Below, one piece after another: positions 11,205 through 23,500 of a stretch of 64,000 nucleotides of DNA; within the stretch, counting starts at the first letter, position 1; each line of letters begins with the position of its first letter. The DNA is from Rotaria socialis. Taxonomy: Eukaryota > Rotifera > Eurotatoria > Philodinida > Philodinidae. Made by a program: the position numbers and the translations under genes. The stretch lies in the NCBI GenBank assembly GCA_905331475.1, contig CAJNYU010003118.1:36815-100814 (forward strand), read 5' to 3'. The notes beneath the pieces were generated by a model, which worked only from the letters and a program-made list of their open reading frames with translations, searched no databases and had not been told where the DNA came from.

Positions 11205-12396
11205 TTTAGAGTAGACACAATATACTACGACTTTTTGGAAAATTTGCCCTAGCTTCAGGTGAAACTTTTTATGGAATTTTATTGAAAAATACCGAAAAAA
11301 AACGGTATATGTACCATGAAAAGTATATTTATTGATTGATAAAATATATTCAACATAAAAAAGAAAATTTTCAAAACTCGTGTGCCCCTCTCCAAGGTTC
11401 TAGTGGAATGAGCTTACTTCAAAACGGAAGAATTTATTTCATATAATCAAATATCTGTATCACTTGCTTAACAAATTCATGTGCATTATGCATCGTAAAA
11501 GGAGCACTTTTTCGAAATATTGATATGAAGTTATCGAAAATTGAGTATTTCTCAAAGCAACTGTTACATGAATGTACAGTACTCAGTATCGAATTTAAAA
11601 CCACATGTGCTAAAATTTCATCGAACCAACTTTTCCAGAACTTTTAAACTTCTAGTATTTGTAATACTAGCATTCAGTATGTTTCGAAAAACACTCATAA
11701 GAATTCAAGAGTTTGATATTTTTTCAAGCAATTCACGGCAATATTCTTAGAGCCCGTCACTCGACCAGATACATATTGAATCGAGCAAATTACATCATCA
11801 CGATTATTCAGTTTCACTAGGAGTCGGACAGGTTTTTATGAATTCACTAATCCATAGGTAGAAGTACTACACTTTAAGATATCCAAATAAACGAATGACT
11901 CGAAAAACTGTACATGATGCAATACAAATTCATGAAGGTTTCATAGCTGCATTTGCAAGCTGATAAAAGGGGATTACAAAATGTTTATGCATTAATCTTT
12001 ACCCTTGCGCCGCTGTAACTCCAAATGGTGGCAACATTTTTTTTTAATAATCCCCAACACGTTGTAGAGCAAATCAAGAGTTGCCAAATGAAACTTGCAT
12101 GAATATGGTTGCTTCAATCGTTCTGCACTGAGATGTGAAAAACATTTTATGTTGTTTAAAAGAATGAAAAATATAGGTCACATGCAGATTTTTTTCCTTG
12201 TAGTTGTAGATAAAAAAATTGAACCCACATACTTTTATTATGCGGGGTCAAGAAGATAATTATGAAACAAAGAAAAACGTATGATCCATCAACAAGTACG
12301 AAATCCTTCCTAATTCATAACTTATTTTCAAATTGTAATCGTAGAGTCAGCATTGAAAATAATCAAAGCTGCGAGGCGATAAATTAGCGTCTCGAT

Positions 12397-13107
12397 CAGG
12401 GTGGCCACATCTTCTGAAAACTAGGGAAAAGTTCTGAATTTTGAACATGTTTCTGATTTTTTTCTGAACTTGGAATATTGCCAGATCGTTGCTTTGTCAC
12501 TGAAATTAGGTACGATTATAACCCATTACTATAATAAATCAATAGTGTTTCATCAATTTTCTGTATTAATCATCTTTTATATGCCGCATTCAAATTCTGG
12601 AGTAGAATTGATTTTCGGTTATATGAAGCATTTATAATCCGATTATCGTCAAACGTGATTGATAATAATTCTTGAGAAGGTTTTTATTAGCATACGTTAT
12701 TTTAAACAAAGTTCCTAGAGCAAATTCCAAAAGATATGAAATATGCATAACAATACCGAGATGATGGAATTTAACGTTTTTTTTCTCGTTGGATTTCTTA
12801 ATCTACGCAGAATGTATGTGATTTAGTTCTGCTCGTTTTTGTGAACGAGTTTTAAATTTAAAAAGAAGGTCAACATTAAGTATCTTTTATTGACGTTTGC
12901 GTATTAGCTAAACGATATATTCAGTATAGTTTCTTTCGTTTTATTTAAATATCTTTGAAACTAAAGTTCCAGTCAGTGAACCGAAATGCAGCAGAATTTG
13001 TGATGCCAGTAATTTAGCGGAAGATCTACTAATTTGCCAAAAGCTGCCATTTTCTGATTTTGAAAAAAATATTTTCTGATTTTTCAATTTTTGATCTGGC
13101 CACCCTG
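12397..13107. mobile_element. Non-autonomous hAT-type element, 711 bp
   Basis: The ends are CAGGGTGGCCA (12397) and its reverse complement TGGCCACCCTG (ending 13107), as in hAT terminal inverted repeats. The flanks are GTCTCGAT (12389-12396) and ATCTCGAT (13108-13115), an 8-bp target duplication with one mismatch. Both subterminal regions carry TTCTGATTTT motifs. The interior is AT-rich without a transposase frame, so movement would need a transposase encoded elsewhere. Confidence 0.85.
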
Positions 13108-13601
13108 ATCTCGATGAATATTGAAAGAACAGAGTTTATCATCAATGATTTCCTTCTTTTTATTTTTTTACAGAACAAACCTTATAAATACATATTGGGA
13201 ATACTGGCTTGAACAGAGAGAGGATTCGTAGACAAAAATACAAGTAACCAAACGTTAGCTGCATGCTTAGATAGACGTTGGTATAGTTTCAATCTCGCCT
13301 CACTTAAGACATTAGTTATGTTTTCTTTTTTGACCATTGAGTATGGAGCTAAATTCAGATTTTTAAGTGTTCTTAAAAACAACAAAGAATATGTGCGCAA
13401 TATTACAAGGTCAATAATGACGAGGCAAAATTCTTTCTTCATCAAATAAAAAAAAAAAATTTGCATTGCACGCAAGAATTTCTATGTACTCGAGAAAAAA
13501 TAGCTTTTGATTGAAATACGATGACGACGATACTGACAAAGTAAAATCTCTGTTGTTATACAGGAGCAGCCAGCAACCGTAGTTGTGTGCTACAATTCAA
13601 G
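13108..13601. other. Intergenic upstream of the MAPEG-like gene
   Basis: Nothing is recognised here besides a 10-A tract near 13450 and the target duplication of the neighbouring element. Confidence 0.5.
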
Positions 13602-13609
13602 TATAAAAA
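13602..13609 (+). promoter_or_regulatory. TATA box of the MAPEG-like gene
   Basis: TATAAAAA lies 93 bp upstream of the ATG at 13702, a reasonable spacing for a short 5' UTR. Confidence 0.55.
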
Positions 13610-13701
13610 GGCAAGCCAATTACTTTTACTATGCATAATTAAATAAATTCGTCTCTGGAAGAAGAATAGTTTTTTTTAACTGTTGATTTCTATTCGATAT
13701 C

Positions 13702-14181
13702 ATGACTGACATTTATTCCATCAAACCTGGCACTGTATTTGCATGGTTTATGCTGGTACTAGTTATTCGACGTATCGTTCTGATCGTGATGCTTATAGCA
13801 TCCGGGATAGCAAAATCATCTGGAGCCGCTTCGCAACCTGTTGAAGTTGCACGTAATGGAAGCAGTGGAAAAAATGCAAAGGAATCAGATCAAGCCGATC
13901 TAGGTACACTCATCAACACAGCCATCACTAATGATTCAGAAAATGATACATACTTTCTTATACTTTACTTGGCAACAGGTATATATTCGTACTCAGTGAA
14001 TGTTGATGTATTACGAATGATTGTATATGGAGCGGTCTACTTATTTGCCCGTATTATACATTCGGTTGTGCTCATATTGGAGCTACAACCGTACAGAACA
14101 TTGGCATACTTGATTGGTTTGATGTGCACATTGGCTATTAGTATCGATCTTGTCGTTACAATGTCACGCAGCACAAACTGA
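13702..14181 (+). CDS. MAPEG-family membrane protein, microsomal glutathione S-transferase 1-like
   Basis: The single-exon frame encodes 159 residues, close to MGST1 length (about 155). Four hydrophobic segments are visible: about 10-36, 83-100, 108-126 and 134-152. The C-terminal half carries the family layout: TNDSEND where MGST1 has a HLNDLEN-type loop, an ARIIHSV helix that matches the ARIYH helix, and LQPYRTLAYLIG that matches the QPNRALSFFVG region. The family conjugates glutathione to lipophilic substrates or reduces lipid hydroperoxides in ER and mitochondrial membranes. The weakly conserved ND.EN loop means activity is not certain. A TATA box lies about 95 bp upstream; AATAAA is near 14330. 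Confidence 0.72.
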   Translation: MTDIYSIKPGTVFAWFMLVLVIRRIVLIVMLIASGIAKSSGAASQPVEVARNGSSGKNAKESDQADLGTLINTAITNDSENDTYFLILYLATGIYSYSVNVDVLRMIVYGAVYLFARIIHSVVLILELQPYRTLAYLIGLMCTLAISIDLVVTMSRSTN

Positions 14182-14360
14182 GTCAATCAGATTCACAGAA
14201 ACTTTTTATTTTATCTATTAACTGATGACTGTCATTTTGTTTTTGTCCGCATTTATTTAGTCCTGTGTGATAAAATTTACTAATTTATTGATTTGAACTT
14301 GCAAATTAACACTATGAAAGGATGGAATAAATTTGCTGAAATCAATAATTTTTTTTATTT

Positions 14361-14750
14361 TGTTTGTATTTTTGCGATCTATACATACGAGAAATAATTA
14401 TAAAAAAAACACTGAGTTATTGTCTATCATAAAAAGAATCCATCACGATAGTGAGATCATTCAAAAAAGTATGAGTGAAAGCATTTTGCAGATTATTTTC
14501 ATAAATATTGTGTAGGAATGATTGAATTTCTCGCTAACTTTTATCATCCAATAGTAAATTGTGGGCGTGTCTTTCTAATAATCAACAGACGACGAAGGAG
14601 CAAAATAAACGTCTGCATCGTTCTTACATTTAAAATAAAACTCACATGTATTTACCTTCGTCTTTACTTGTTTTTTAACCGACAGACGATAATTATGTTT
14701 GGTAACCATTCATCACATAGAAACACGTTAATACAAACTTCTAGTTGGAA
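14361..14750. repeat. Non-coding segment duplicated at 8871-9300 (copy B)
   Basis: This is the second copy of the block described at 8871-9300, in the same orientation, starting about 180 bp after the stop of the MAPEG-like gene. Confidence 0.75.
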
Positions 14751-16273
14751 GACAGTGCCTCCATAGAAATAGATAAGCATCAATTTAAAATAACTAAAAA
14801 CACCTAGCACCTGAGGCAAATATTTTCAGACATATAAAGAAAATACCAATGGATGTTAAGCATAAGCAAAGAATGATACAATAATTTCATTAAATTTAGA
14901 ATGGTAATGGATTAATACGATCGAAATATAATTTATTAAGAAACATGAAACCTCGAGGTAGAAAAAAATCGTTGAAGGTAAGCTTATATTTCACTCTTTA
15001 GAATATAAAATGTAATCAATCGTTGTAGATCAAGGATATGCACGTACGTGCTTGCGAAATCTCTTGATAATACTATTGTAAGTTATCTTCAATTAATAAT
15101 TACATAATATTCAAATTCACGAGTATTGTCATAACAAAAGATGTGTTCGATTTCCTTGGCTCGATTCTATCGCTACCGGCTTGTTTACTATGCGAAAAAA
15201 TGGCATGACCTTGTTATTCTTTTTTTTAATTAAGGATTTTGCTCAATTCAAATAGGCGCCGGTGGATAGATCATTCATAAATATTAAATTGATAAATTAT
15301 AATGAGTTCGGCGTACATATAATTATTGGAAGAATCTTCTTCCATGAGAAATGGTTAAAAGTGAACTTTTGACTGATGTATTGACATACAATAGTTTTTC
15401 TGTTTTTTTTTCCATGAGATTCAATACATATGAAACAGAGAGTGAACGTAGCCGATTTCTTTCGAATTTCATGAAAGAAAAAGCGTATTATACTTGTGTT
15501 GTTGAGTTGACATTTTCGTTTTTTTTTTATCTAATAGTTTCGGGCTAGAAGAACTGAGATTTCAATTAATTTATTGTTGCTAAATTTTTCTGCCATTAGC
15601 CAATTTTGGCGATTGTTTCGATGTTAATAACTCTGTTAATATCCCACATACGCTGAACGTTTCAACTTGCTTGTCCATGCTGCTGTTGAGATTGAGAGAA
15701 AAATTGTATTTTCTAGGAATAAGCGATAAGAAAAAGGTAGACTTTTTGACAATTACTTTGCGAAAGATTCGTCTGCTTTCACCCAACGTTTTACTGGAAT
15801 TAAATTTTATTAAAATTTTTAGATCAGTAAAAATTTCGCTTTCTTTTTCTTTCATGTTGTTCAGAATTTGACACAATATTCCAATAAGTCCTATTACAGT
15901 GAATATGTTAGAAAGTGTTCGAAAACTTGCTATCTATAGCATAGACACGGATTTTACTAGAATACATTGCTTAGATTTCATTTTCTTTTCGCATGAATCG
16001 TACAAAAAATCCAATACCCTCATAGTTTTCGGCTTTTGACATAATATAGCACTAAATTATAAAAATATCTAGTGATGCCTATGTAAACTACAGTTGAAAC
16101 AGGTCGCATTATATTCTCTTCTCATTTCTATTTACGAGGATATGTGTTACCAGAGAACAATATAGCAAGATCCACCGACATCTGTCGATCATCAAATTAA
16201 TAAGTTGCTTTTATCTATTTTTCTTTTATCATTGCCGTAGGTAAGTGATTGAGAAAGATTAAGTCACTTACAA
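14751..16273. other. Intergenic, AT-rich
   Basis: I see no gene. Open frames at 15351-15548 and 15580-15876 are low-complexity, rich in Phe, Ser and Lys, without family residues. Confidence 0.5.
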
Positions 16274-16639
16274 ATGATCACAAACGAATTTGCATTCGCT
16301 CTTGTAACGGATTGGATTGAGTCATGGAATTCTCATGATATTAAAAAAATAATGGCACACTATGCGGCTTCGGTCAGCTTTACATCACCATTCATTATTG
16401 AGCTAAAACATGATTCAACCGGAACGATCTCCAATAGGAACGATTTGGAAGCCTATTTTGTTCAAGCCTTGACGAAATTTAATGATTTATACTTTGAATT
16501 AATAGATATCTATGTGTCTATTAACTCGATAATTATTCAATACAAGAGTGTGAATAATATGATAGCAGCTGAATATATGGAACTTAATGAAAATGGTAAA
16601 ATAGTTCGAGTCACAGCACATTATTCGAAAAGAAACTGA
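16274..16639 (+). CDS. NTF2/SnoaL-like domain protein
   Basis: The intronless frame encodes 121 residues with the compact SnoaL-like alpha+beta layout: an N-terminal helix ending WIESWNSHD, then KKIMAHYAASVSFTSPFI (helix and first strand), a NRNDLEAYFVQAL helix, and C-terminal strands ending KIVRVTAHYS. This order is typical of bacterial 'nuclear transport factor 2 family' enzymes and steroid delta-isomerase relatives. Members bind small hydrophobic ligands or act as isomerases or hydrolases; the substrate here is unknown. The absence of introns and the bacterial-like pattern fit horizontal acquisition, common in bdelloids, but this is inference. AATAAA-like hexamers occur 60-70 bases after the stop. 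Confidence 0.75.
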   Translation: MITNEFAFALVTDWIESWNSHDIKKIMAHYAASVSFTSPFIIELKHDSTGTISNRNDLEAYFVQALTKFNDLYFELIDIYVSINSIIIQYKSVNNMIAAEYMELNENGKIVRVTAHYSKRN

Positions 16640-18101
16640 CAGAGGGCAAAGGAGGATGTAAATTCAAATGAACGTTTTTTTCTTGTAATTTATTTAGCGA
16701 AAATAAAATAGTTGACAACGTATTGTTGAATTCGATTAGGAAGGCGTGGTATTCTGCTGCTTTTTTCTGTACAAAAACGCTTTAATAGCATCTCAATCTC
16801 ATGCAAGCACTTTCTATGTATGCACCTACTGGATATTCTAGATTTTGAAAGTCTCGGTTCTGACTATATAAACTCGAACGAACTAAATCTCCTATAACAA
16901 TAGATATCCCATGAATTTTTCACTGAGCGCGACTGTAAATCTTCAAATAATGTCACCTATTAGATGACTCATATTTTTTCAAACGATTATTGTTAATTGT
17001 GAATGTTGAAGCAACTTACACTTAGTTCTATTGTAGACTCTCTCTCTCTCTCTCTCGGCGAAATTTCCTTCAAGCAATAGATCAACAACTGATTATATCA
17101 ATAGGCAAAATTTGTATTTATCACGGTTGAACATTGTGTCGATAGACCAACTTGTTCGTTGTACACTTCGATATCAGTAAAAGCTACTTTATTTCTTATC
17201 GACGGTATGAATGATACAAAAACCTGAGAGAATCATCGTTATCTTATATTTGGTCTCATGATTTTTGAAAGAAAACATGTTCTACTGCACTGTTTTTGTT
17301 CCTATTGCTATTATCATCATCTTTTTCTTTAAAAGACATACCATTTGCGTTAACTAATGAGTACAAATCAAATATGTGGATTATTGAAATGGCCAATGCA
17401 TATCACAGATCTAGATTCAACAAGACGCAATAGATCAATATTGTGTATCAGACCATTTTAGTAACAATATCATTGAGTGCCAGTTCCTTCTTTCGAATAT
17501 ACTTTTTGGCCTGTTGGCTTTTACATTGGATAATTTTAGCTTTGGTTAATGTAGAAGCAGCAACTGATTATGTAATAAAAATTGATATAACATCACCAAT
17601 GTAACAGTGCTACTTGACTTTTCGCTTTTTTCTCAGAAGCAAACACATAAGAATTCTGTAATTGAGTTGATTCAAATAAAAAATCTGACGAAGAATGAGA
17701 ACAGATGCCAGTAACGAATAGGTATAAATCTTCTATAGAATTTTAACGATCACGTTCACTGCTGCGCAACAACTATAAATTTATCTTAATTCAATCACTC
17801 TTTGTCTAACATATTCCGGAAGGAACATGCTATTGTATTAATGATAAGATTGCCAGTCATCATGAACGATTCGTATTTATGTACTAAAGAACTCGGCATG
17901 GTCTTCGATCATCAAACAATATTTTCTCTTATCACTGACGTCTTTGTGACAATATAGCAGAACTACTGAGTCAGTGACTATTATTTTTCTCTATACTTAT
18001 CGCATTCCTTATCTCGAATCTATCGGTAAGCATGTGACCAAAGCGAGCATTTCTTTAGAGTCATATCATTCCCAGCGAACTGTCGAACAACAATAATCGA
18101 A
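16640..18101. other. Intergenic with a (TC)n microsatellite
   Basis: A perfect CT repeat lies at about 17038-17057. Nothing else is recognised. Confidence 0.55.
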
Positions 18102-18329
18102 ATGTTTAACGTCACTAAATGGATGTGTCTGATCTTCGTAGTTTTGATGATGATTACAAGCTGCGAAGCAAGAGCAATGAATAAATTTGAAAATAATGGC
18201 AATCTTCCAACGGAGCGTCACAACAACATTCGTCAATTCGTGCATGCAATATCTGGCAACCGTGGCCCTCCTTGTTGTGAATGTCCCGCTCATGCGCCCT
18301 GTAATGTTAAATGTTGCACAGTCGGCTGA
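18102..18329 (+). CDS. Small secreted cysteine-rich peptide, unknown function
   Basis: The frame encodes 75 residues. Residues 1-25 form a clear signal peptide (a short basic N-terminus, a LIFVVLMMI core, then a CEARA end). A linker of about 32 residues leads to a C-terminal knot with six cysteines in the order CC-C-C-CC (residues 58-72; CCECP...CNVKCC). The layout fits a secreted disulfide peptide such as a defence or signalling peptide. The CC-C-C-CC order also occurs in unrelated venom peptides, but nothing supports a toxin role. A possible 3' UTR intron runs from GTATGG (about 18338) to the TTTTTTAG near 18451. AATAAA follows near 18538. Confidence 0.6.
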   Translation: MFNVTKWMCLIFVVLMMITSCEARAMNKFENNGNLPTERHNNIRQFVHAISGNRGPPCCECPAHAPCNVKCCTVG

Positions 18330-20302
18330 ATAAGTCTGGTATGGGATATTAACATCGTGTATTTTCTTTTGAGTTATTGCTCTACAATCTACACATAATT
18401 TTAATCCCTATCTTCTGAGTTAATTGAATATTTGTTTTTTCTATTTTTTAGGCAAAATATTGTAAAGATGCACACGCAACACCAAACAGAGCCACTGTTT
18501 TTATCCGACAGCTTTCTTTTCAAATATTTAATTTCGAATAAATTTTACTACCAAAACAGTGCTTTTATTTATTGATTTCAATAAACAGCACTAGTCGTAT
18601 GGAATGCTTTGCCTTTCTTGTTATAAATTCGAAAATATGAATATTGCAAACGTTATTAATATTTCTTAAAGTCTAGATAAATATAATCTTTACACTTTTA
18701 AAACAAACACTACATAATTAAAATCTTTATTATTAGGTCTGGTAATATCCTATTGATTTTAAAGAATCGTTTTCTGTGACAAATAAATATACTAAATTGT
18801 GGTAACAGGAACTTTATTAACGTTGTTTTGTAATTTAAAAACATTTCAATGTGTTTTATGAAAGGAAAATATTGCCTATGGACTTTTGCTGCACAATTGA
18901 GATATTTGAAAAGTAAACCTTCTTCATTGCCGGGTTTTTCTTATTTTCTTAGAATTATAAAGGTCTATTCGAATGCTTCAACGCCTTACACGAGCATAAC
19001 CCTGAGGGTGTGTGTGTAGATGAGGACTGATCTAACGAAGGCGCGCACCAACACGCTGTTATATTGACCAAAGAACCATAAAGACATTTTTAATCAGTAA
19101 CATCTTTCAATTTACGAATTCAAGGAAGTTGTGCCAGAAATCTTAGCGATGGCAAGTTTACTCATCTTCTTACAGTCACTTCAATAAATATGGTTACGAT
19201 TTTATCGAATATCAGCTGCAAAAAATACTGTGAAACCTATGAAAAAGTAGATACCGATGAAATTTAACGAAATAATCTCATTTCAACGAAGATTTGTTTG
19301 TTAAAATAACTTACCATTTATTTTTCCCATGATTCTCATTAATAATTTGACATGAAAACTTTTAAATCAATAGTTAGTTAGTTATATTTAAAATACAAGC
19401 GTTCAAATAAAATCTGATCGAACATTTGTGTTCGAATGACAGGAACATTTCGTTTTTCTTTAGTTTTTCCATGAGCGAGGATGATGACGTAGATGTGAAT
19501 AGATAGAGTATCCACATTCACACCCTTGATTTCTAATATTTTCTTCGACATAAATTGTTTTACCTTCGAAATGTCTATTTTGATTATGAAGTATAATATC
19601 CAATTTATTGTTCTGCATTGTCTTATGACTGATGATTTCAAGCTAATATTAAGTATTTTCAATAAATTAAAAAAAAATCCTGTGTTTCTTAAAATATTAT
19701 TCACAATCAATATACATCGTCTCCTGAATTGGTATTATGAGCACAATGAAAAACTAAAAAAAATGATTGACTGCATTATTTTGAGGTATAAAATGATTCA
19801 TTCGCGCACTTCCTTTTGTTTTTGTTCTGTTGGCTGACGAAGCAATCGCATTTTACTTCAAACTTGTATTTATTCTTACACCAATACCCAATCAGGAGTA
19901 AGAGAAAAAAGAAAAACAGACGGTTTTTTTAGCATTTTTTATGAACGAGATTGTATGAAGAACAAATATTTGATGTGAGGCAATATTATTCGCTGTCGCA
20001 TTCACTGCACGACTGAATGTTGTTCGAATTTGCTGACGAATAACAACATTTTTTGCAATGCGACTCAATGGAATACAACTATAACATCCATTGAACTTCG
20101 TCTCGACAAATGAACGTGGGACGTGCTTCAGTAATACAACAATCCTTCGAATGATTTTCATGTAGTTGTTTTGTGCGATTACCTGGGTGGTATGGGTGAG
20201 AATGGAGAAAAACGAGTGGTGCTAAGAGTGGGTAATGCTTTTTAATTGATGTAATATTTCTGTTTTTTCATTCTCTTTCCCACAAGAGCAGCCAAGAAAG
20301 GT
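18330..20302. other. Intergenic
   Basis: This stretch is AT-rich, with a GGGTGTGTGTG tract near 19006. The minus-strand frames at 19378-19710 and 19892-20161 show no signal peptide, domain or splice context and were not accepted as genes. Confidence 0.5.
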
Positions 20303-20310
20303 TATAAAAA
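20303..20310 (+). promoter_or_regulatory. TATA box of the ART-TPR gene
   Basis: TATAAAAA lies about 200 bp before the ATG at 20510. The spacing leaves room for a 5' UTR of about 170 bp or a leader intron. Confidence 0.45.
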
Positions 20311-20509
20311 CTGTCTGCATTTTTACGATTGGTTTTGTTGGAAAAAAATACTTTGAAGTAGGAATCAACTCTGATTTCAAATAGACTTTTATTCATCATA
20401 GATGAAGATATTTTTTTATTAATCCTCACTATTATTTATCTTTAAATTCTATGTTGAATCATTTCCAGAAGTCATTTTAAAAATATTCTAATCGCCGATA
20501 AATTCTATA

Positions 20510-23500
20510 ATGACAACAGAGCCATTGGATCCTGAAAACTCGGCAAATATAATGAATTGTGAAAATAACGAACGCAGTTATCAACACGATGTTAATTTAT
20601 TCTATCATTTGAATGATCAAACGAAAAATTTGGAGGATTGTATTATCGTATGGTTAGATTTGCAATTCTGTGCAAAGCCTCATTATATTGATAAATTACG
20701 AGGTGTTGTTAACTATCTCAGAATATTCGATAACACGGACATTTGTATGCAGTACATATCTGCCATCAAACAAGAGCAAGTTTTCTTAATTATTTCTGGT
20801 CGAACTGGAAAACATATTATTCCATTAGTACATCATCTATCTCAACTTAATTCTATATACATCTTTTGTATAAAAGATCAAAGACATATAACATGGTCCT
20901 CAAACTATTCGAAAGTGAAAGGTGTCTTTATCGATGAGGATAAACTATATGATCGTTTATCAAAAGATGTTCTCTTATGTTCCAGTCAAACGCCTATGAG
21001 CATCATTGAATATGAACGGACTTCACATGCTTTGAATAAAGATGGAAAACCGTTGTTTTTATGGTCGCAAATATTGTTACAAGTCTTACTGCGATTGCCG
21101 CCATCGTGCAATGATAAAGAAGATATGATAAATCAAGCTCGTGATCAATATTGCGGTAATTTGGTTGAGCAGCAAAAAATTGATGAATTCGCACGAATTT
21201 ATTCGTCAGATACTGCTATTAAATGGTACACTCGGGACTGTTTTGTTTATCGCCTTGTGAATAAAGCACTTAGAACAGAAAACATCGATAATATATTTCT
21301 ATACCGATTTTTCATCGCTGATCTCTATCGACAATTAGAACGTTTGTATTTATCGCGTGTACCCGATGGCAATTCTTCCATGTTAACATGTTATCGTGGT
21401 CAACTTATACCAATAAACGAATTTGAAAAGCTCAAGTCAAGTACAAATCAACATATATCGATAAATACATTCTTTTCGACAAGTACATCTTCATCAGTAG
21501 CTGTTAATTTTTTTATTAACGGAGAACAACATGATGGTACTGTATGCGTCTTATTTGAAATTCTAGTTGATATCACTGTACCAACAAAGCCTTTTGCGCA
21601 TATTCACAAGTGGAGTGTAAATTCAGATGAAGGCGAAGTATTATTTACTATGGGTACTATTTTTAAAATTGAATCTTGTGACGAGTTAGATGGTTTTTGG
21701 CACGTTAAATTTACGCTGAGTACTGAACCTGACCAAGAATTACAAGCATTGTTAAAGGATTACGAAATAAAAATTGGTGAAACATCATCGCTTCTAATAT
21801 TTGGCGAATTTCTTCACAAAATGAATGAATTTAACAAAGCAGAACGCTATTATCAAATTCTTATACGAGAATTACCTTCTGATCATGTCGATGTTGGTAT
21901 GGCTTTCAATAATATCGCTACCATCTGTACAGATCGAGGAGAACATAAGAAAGCAAAAACTTATTTACGAAGAGCTTTCAATATATTTAGGCGAACATCA
22001 TCTGTTGATGATTTGAATGTGGCAGAAATTTATCTCAATCTTGCTTCTGTTTATAGCCGGATCGACAATAATAAAGCTGCTTTAAAGCATGAAAAAAAAG
22101 CTTTACAAATTCAGCTTAGGATTCTTCCAGATAATCATCTAACTCTAGCAACAACCTATAACAATATTGCTAATACCTACGATTCGCTCAGCAAGAAAAC
22201 AATTGCTTTAAAATATTATCGTAAAGCCCGAGACATTGAGCTTCAGCATTTGCCTCCGAACCATCCCGATCTTGCTGTTACATATAATAATATGGCTTCC
22301 GTGTATATTGATATGAATGATCATCAGTGCGCACGTGAATATTTAAACAAAGCACTTGAAATACGCAAAGAAACTTTGCCTTCTTGGCATCCAGATTTAG
22401 CTGATTCTTATCGACTAATAGGTACTCTATCCGCAGAGGCTGATGACACTACTGATGCTCTTGAAAAATATCAAGAATCATTAAGAATTTTATTAAGTAC
22501 GCCAAGCCAAGCCTTGGATCATCATCGGATATATCAACTAAACAGTGATATTGGCGATCTCCTATATCAGAGACAGTTTCATCAATCAGCTTTAAGGTCA
22601 TACAATATGTCTTTGTATCATCTGAACCAATGCGAATTTGTCAATCCATTTGATAAATCTATTGTTTACAATAATCTTGCAGCAGTTTACATCGATATGG
22701 AAAAATATAATAGAGCAAAAAACTATTGTAGGAAATCAATAAGAGCTCAACGTCATTGTCAAGATGTTGAACAATATATAAATAGGTTTAGAAGTCGCTT
22801 ACTAATGGCAAAAATTTTCCATGCACAGAAGTCTGATGAAAAGGCCTTAGTTATTCTAAAACAATTACTCGGCCAACAACGTCGTTTACTACCTGATAGT
22901 TACAATGAATTATATAATGTTTACGAAACTATGAAGTGTATATACTTCGATAAAGAAAACTACAAGAAATCAGAATACTACATTAGGAAATCTATGCAAA
23001 TTCATTTAAAATTTATGCCCGAAAGAAAACTTGATGTTGGCTTTGACTATGAAGCATTAGGCGCTATTTACCAGAAGAAATCGTTGCCAAAAAAAGCTAT
23101 TAAATGCTATAAAAAGGCTATTAATATCTATCTTAGTGCTAAACCACCACCTCCAAGCAATCTGGCGAATGCATATTTTGCTCTTGGACAAACGATTCTA
23201 AGTATTAAAAAATACTCAAATGCAAAATTGTATTTGATTAAAGCACGTAAACTTCGTCAAGAGAATCAATCATCACATGACTTTCAAATTGCCGAAATCA
23301 ATATTGAGCTTGGACGCCTTGAGTACTCTCGAAATAGATTTCAAATGGCCACAAAATATTATCAACTTGCTCTCAGCATTTGTGAACAACAACCAAGACT
23401 AGTTCATCATGATTTAATCTACTTACATAATCTATTAGGAATCTCTTTTATTGGCGAACAGAAGTACGATCAAGCGATGTATCATTTTCAAAAAGCGCTT

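Larger units (their letters stand above)
9301..12388. other. Intergenic, AT-rich, mostly featureless
   Basis: No gene with family-like residues is visible apart from the weak transposase-like relic at 10610-10775 and the telomere-like tract at 11192-11204. Short open frames on both strands look random. Confidence 0.5.

Noticed and set aside
18270-18329. Venom-like cysteine order in the secreted peptide
   Set aside because: The CC-C-C-CC order alone is not diagnostic; there is no other sign of a toxin.
19378-20161. Two minus-strand frames upstream of the ART-TPR gene
   Set aside because: No signal peptide, domain or splice context; residue use looks random.
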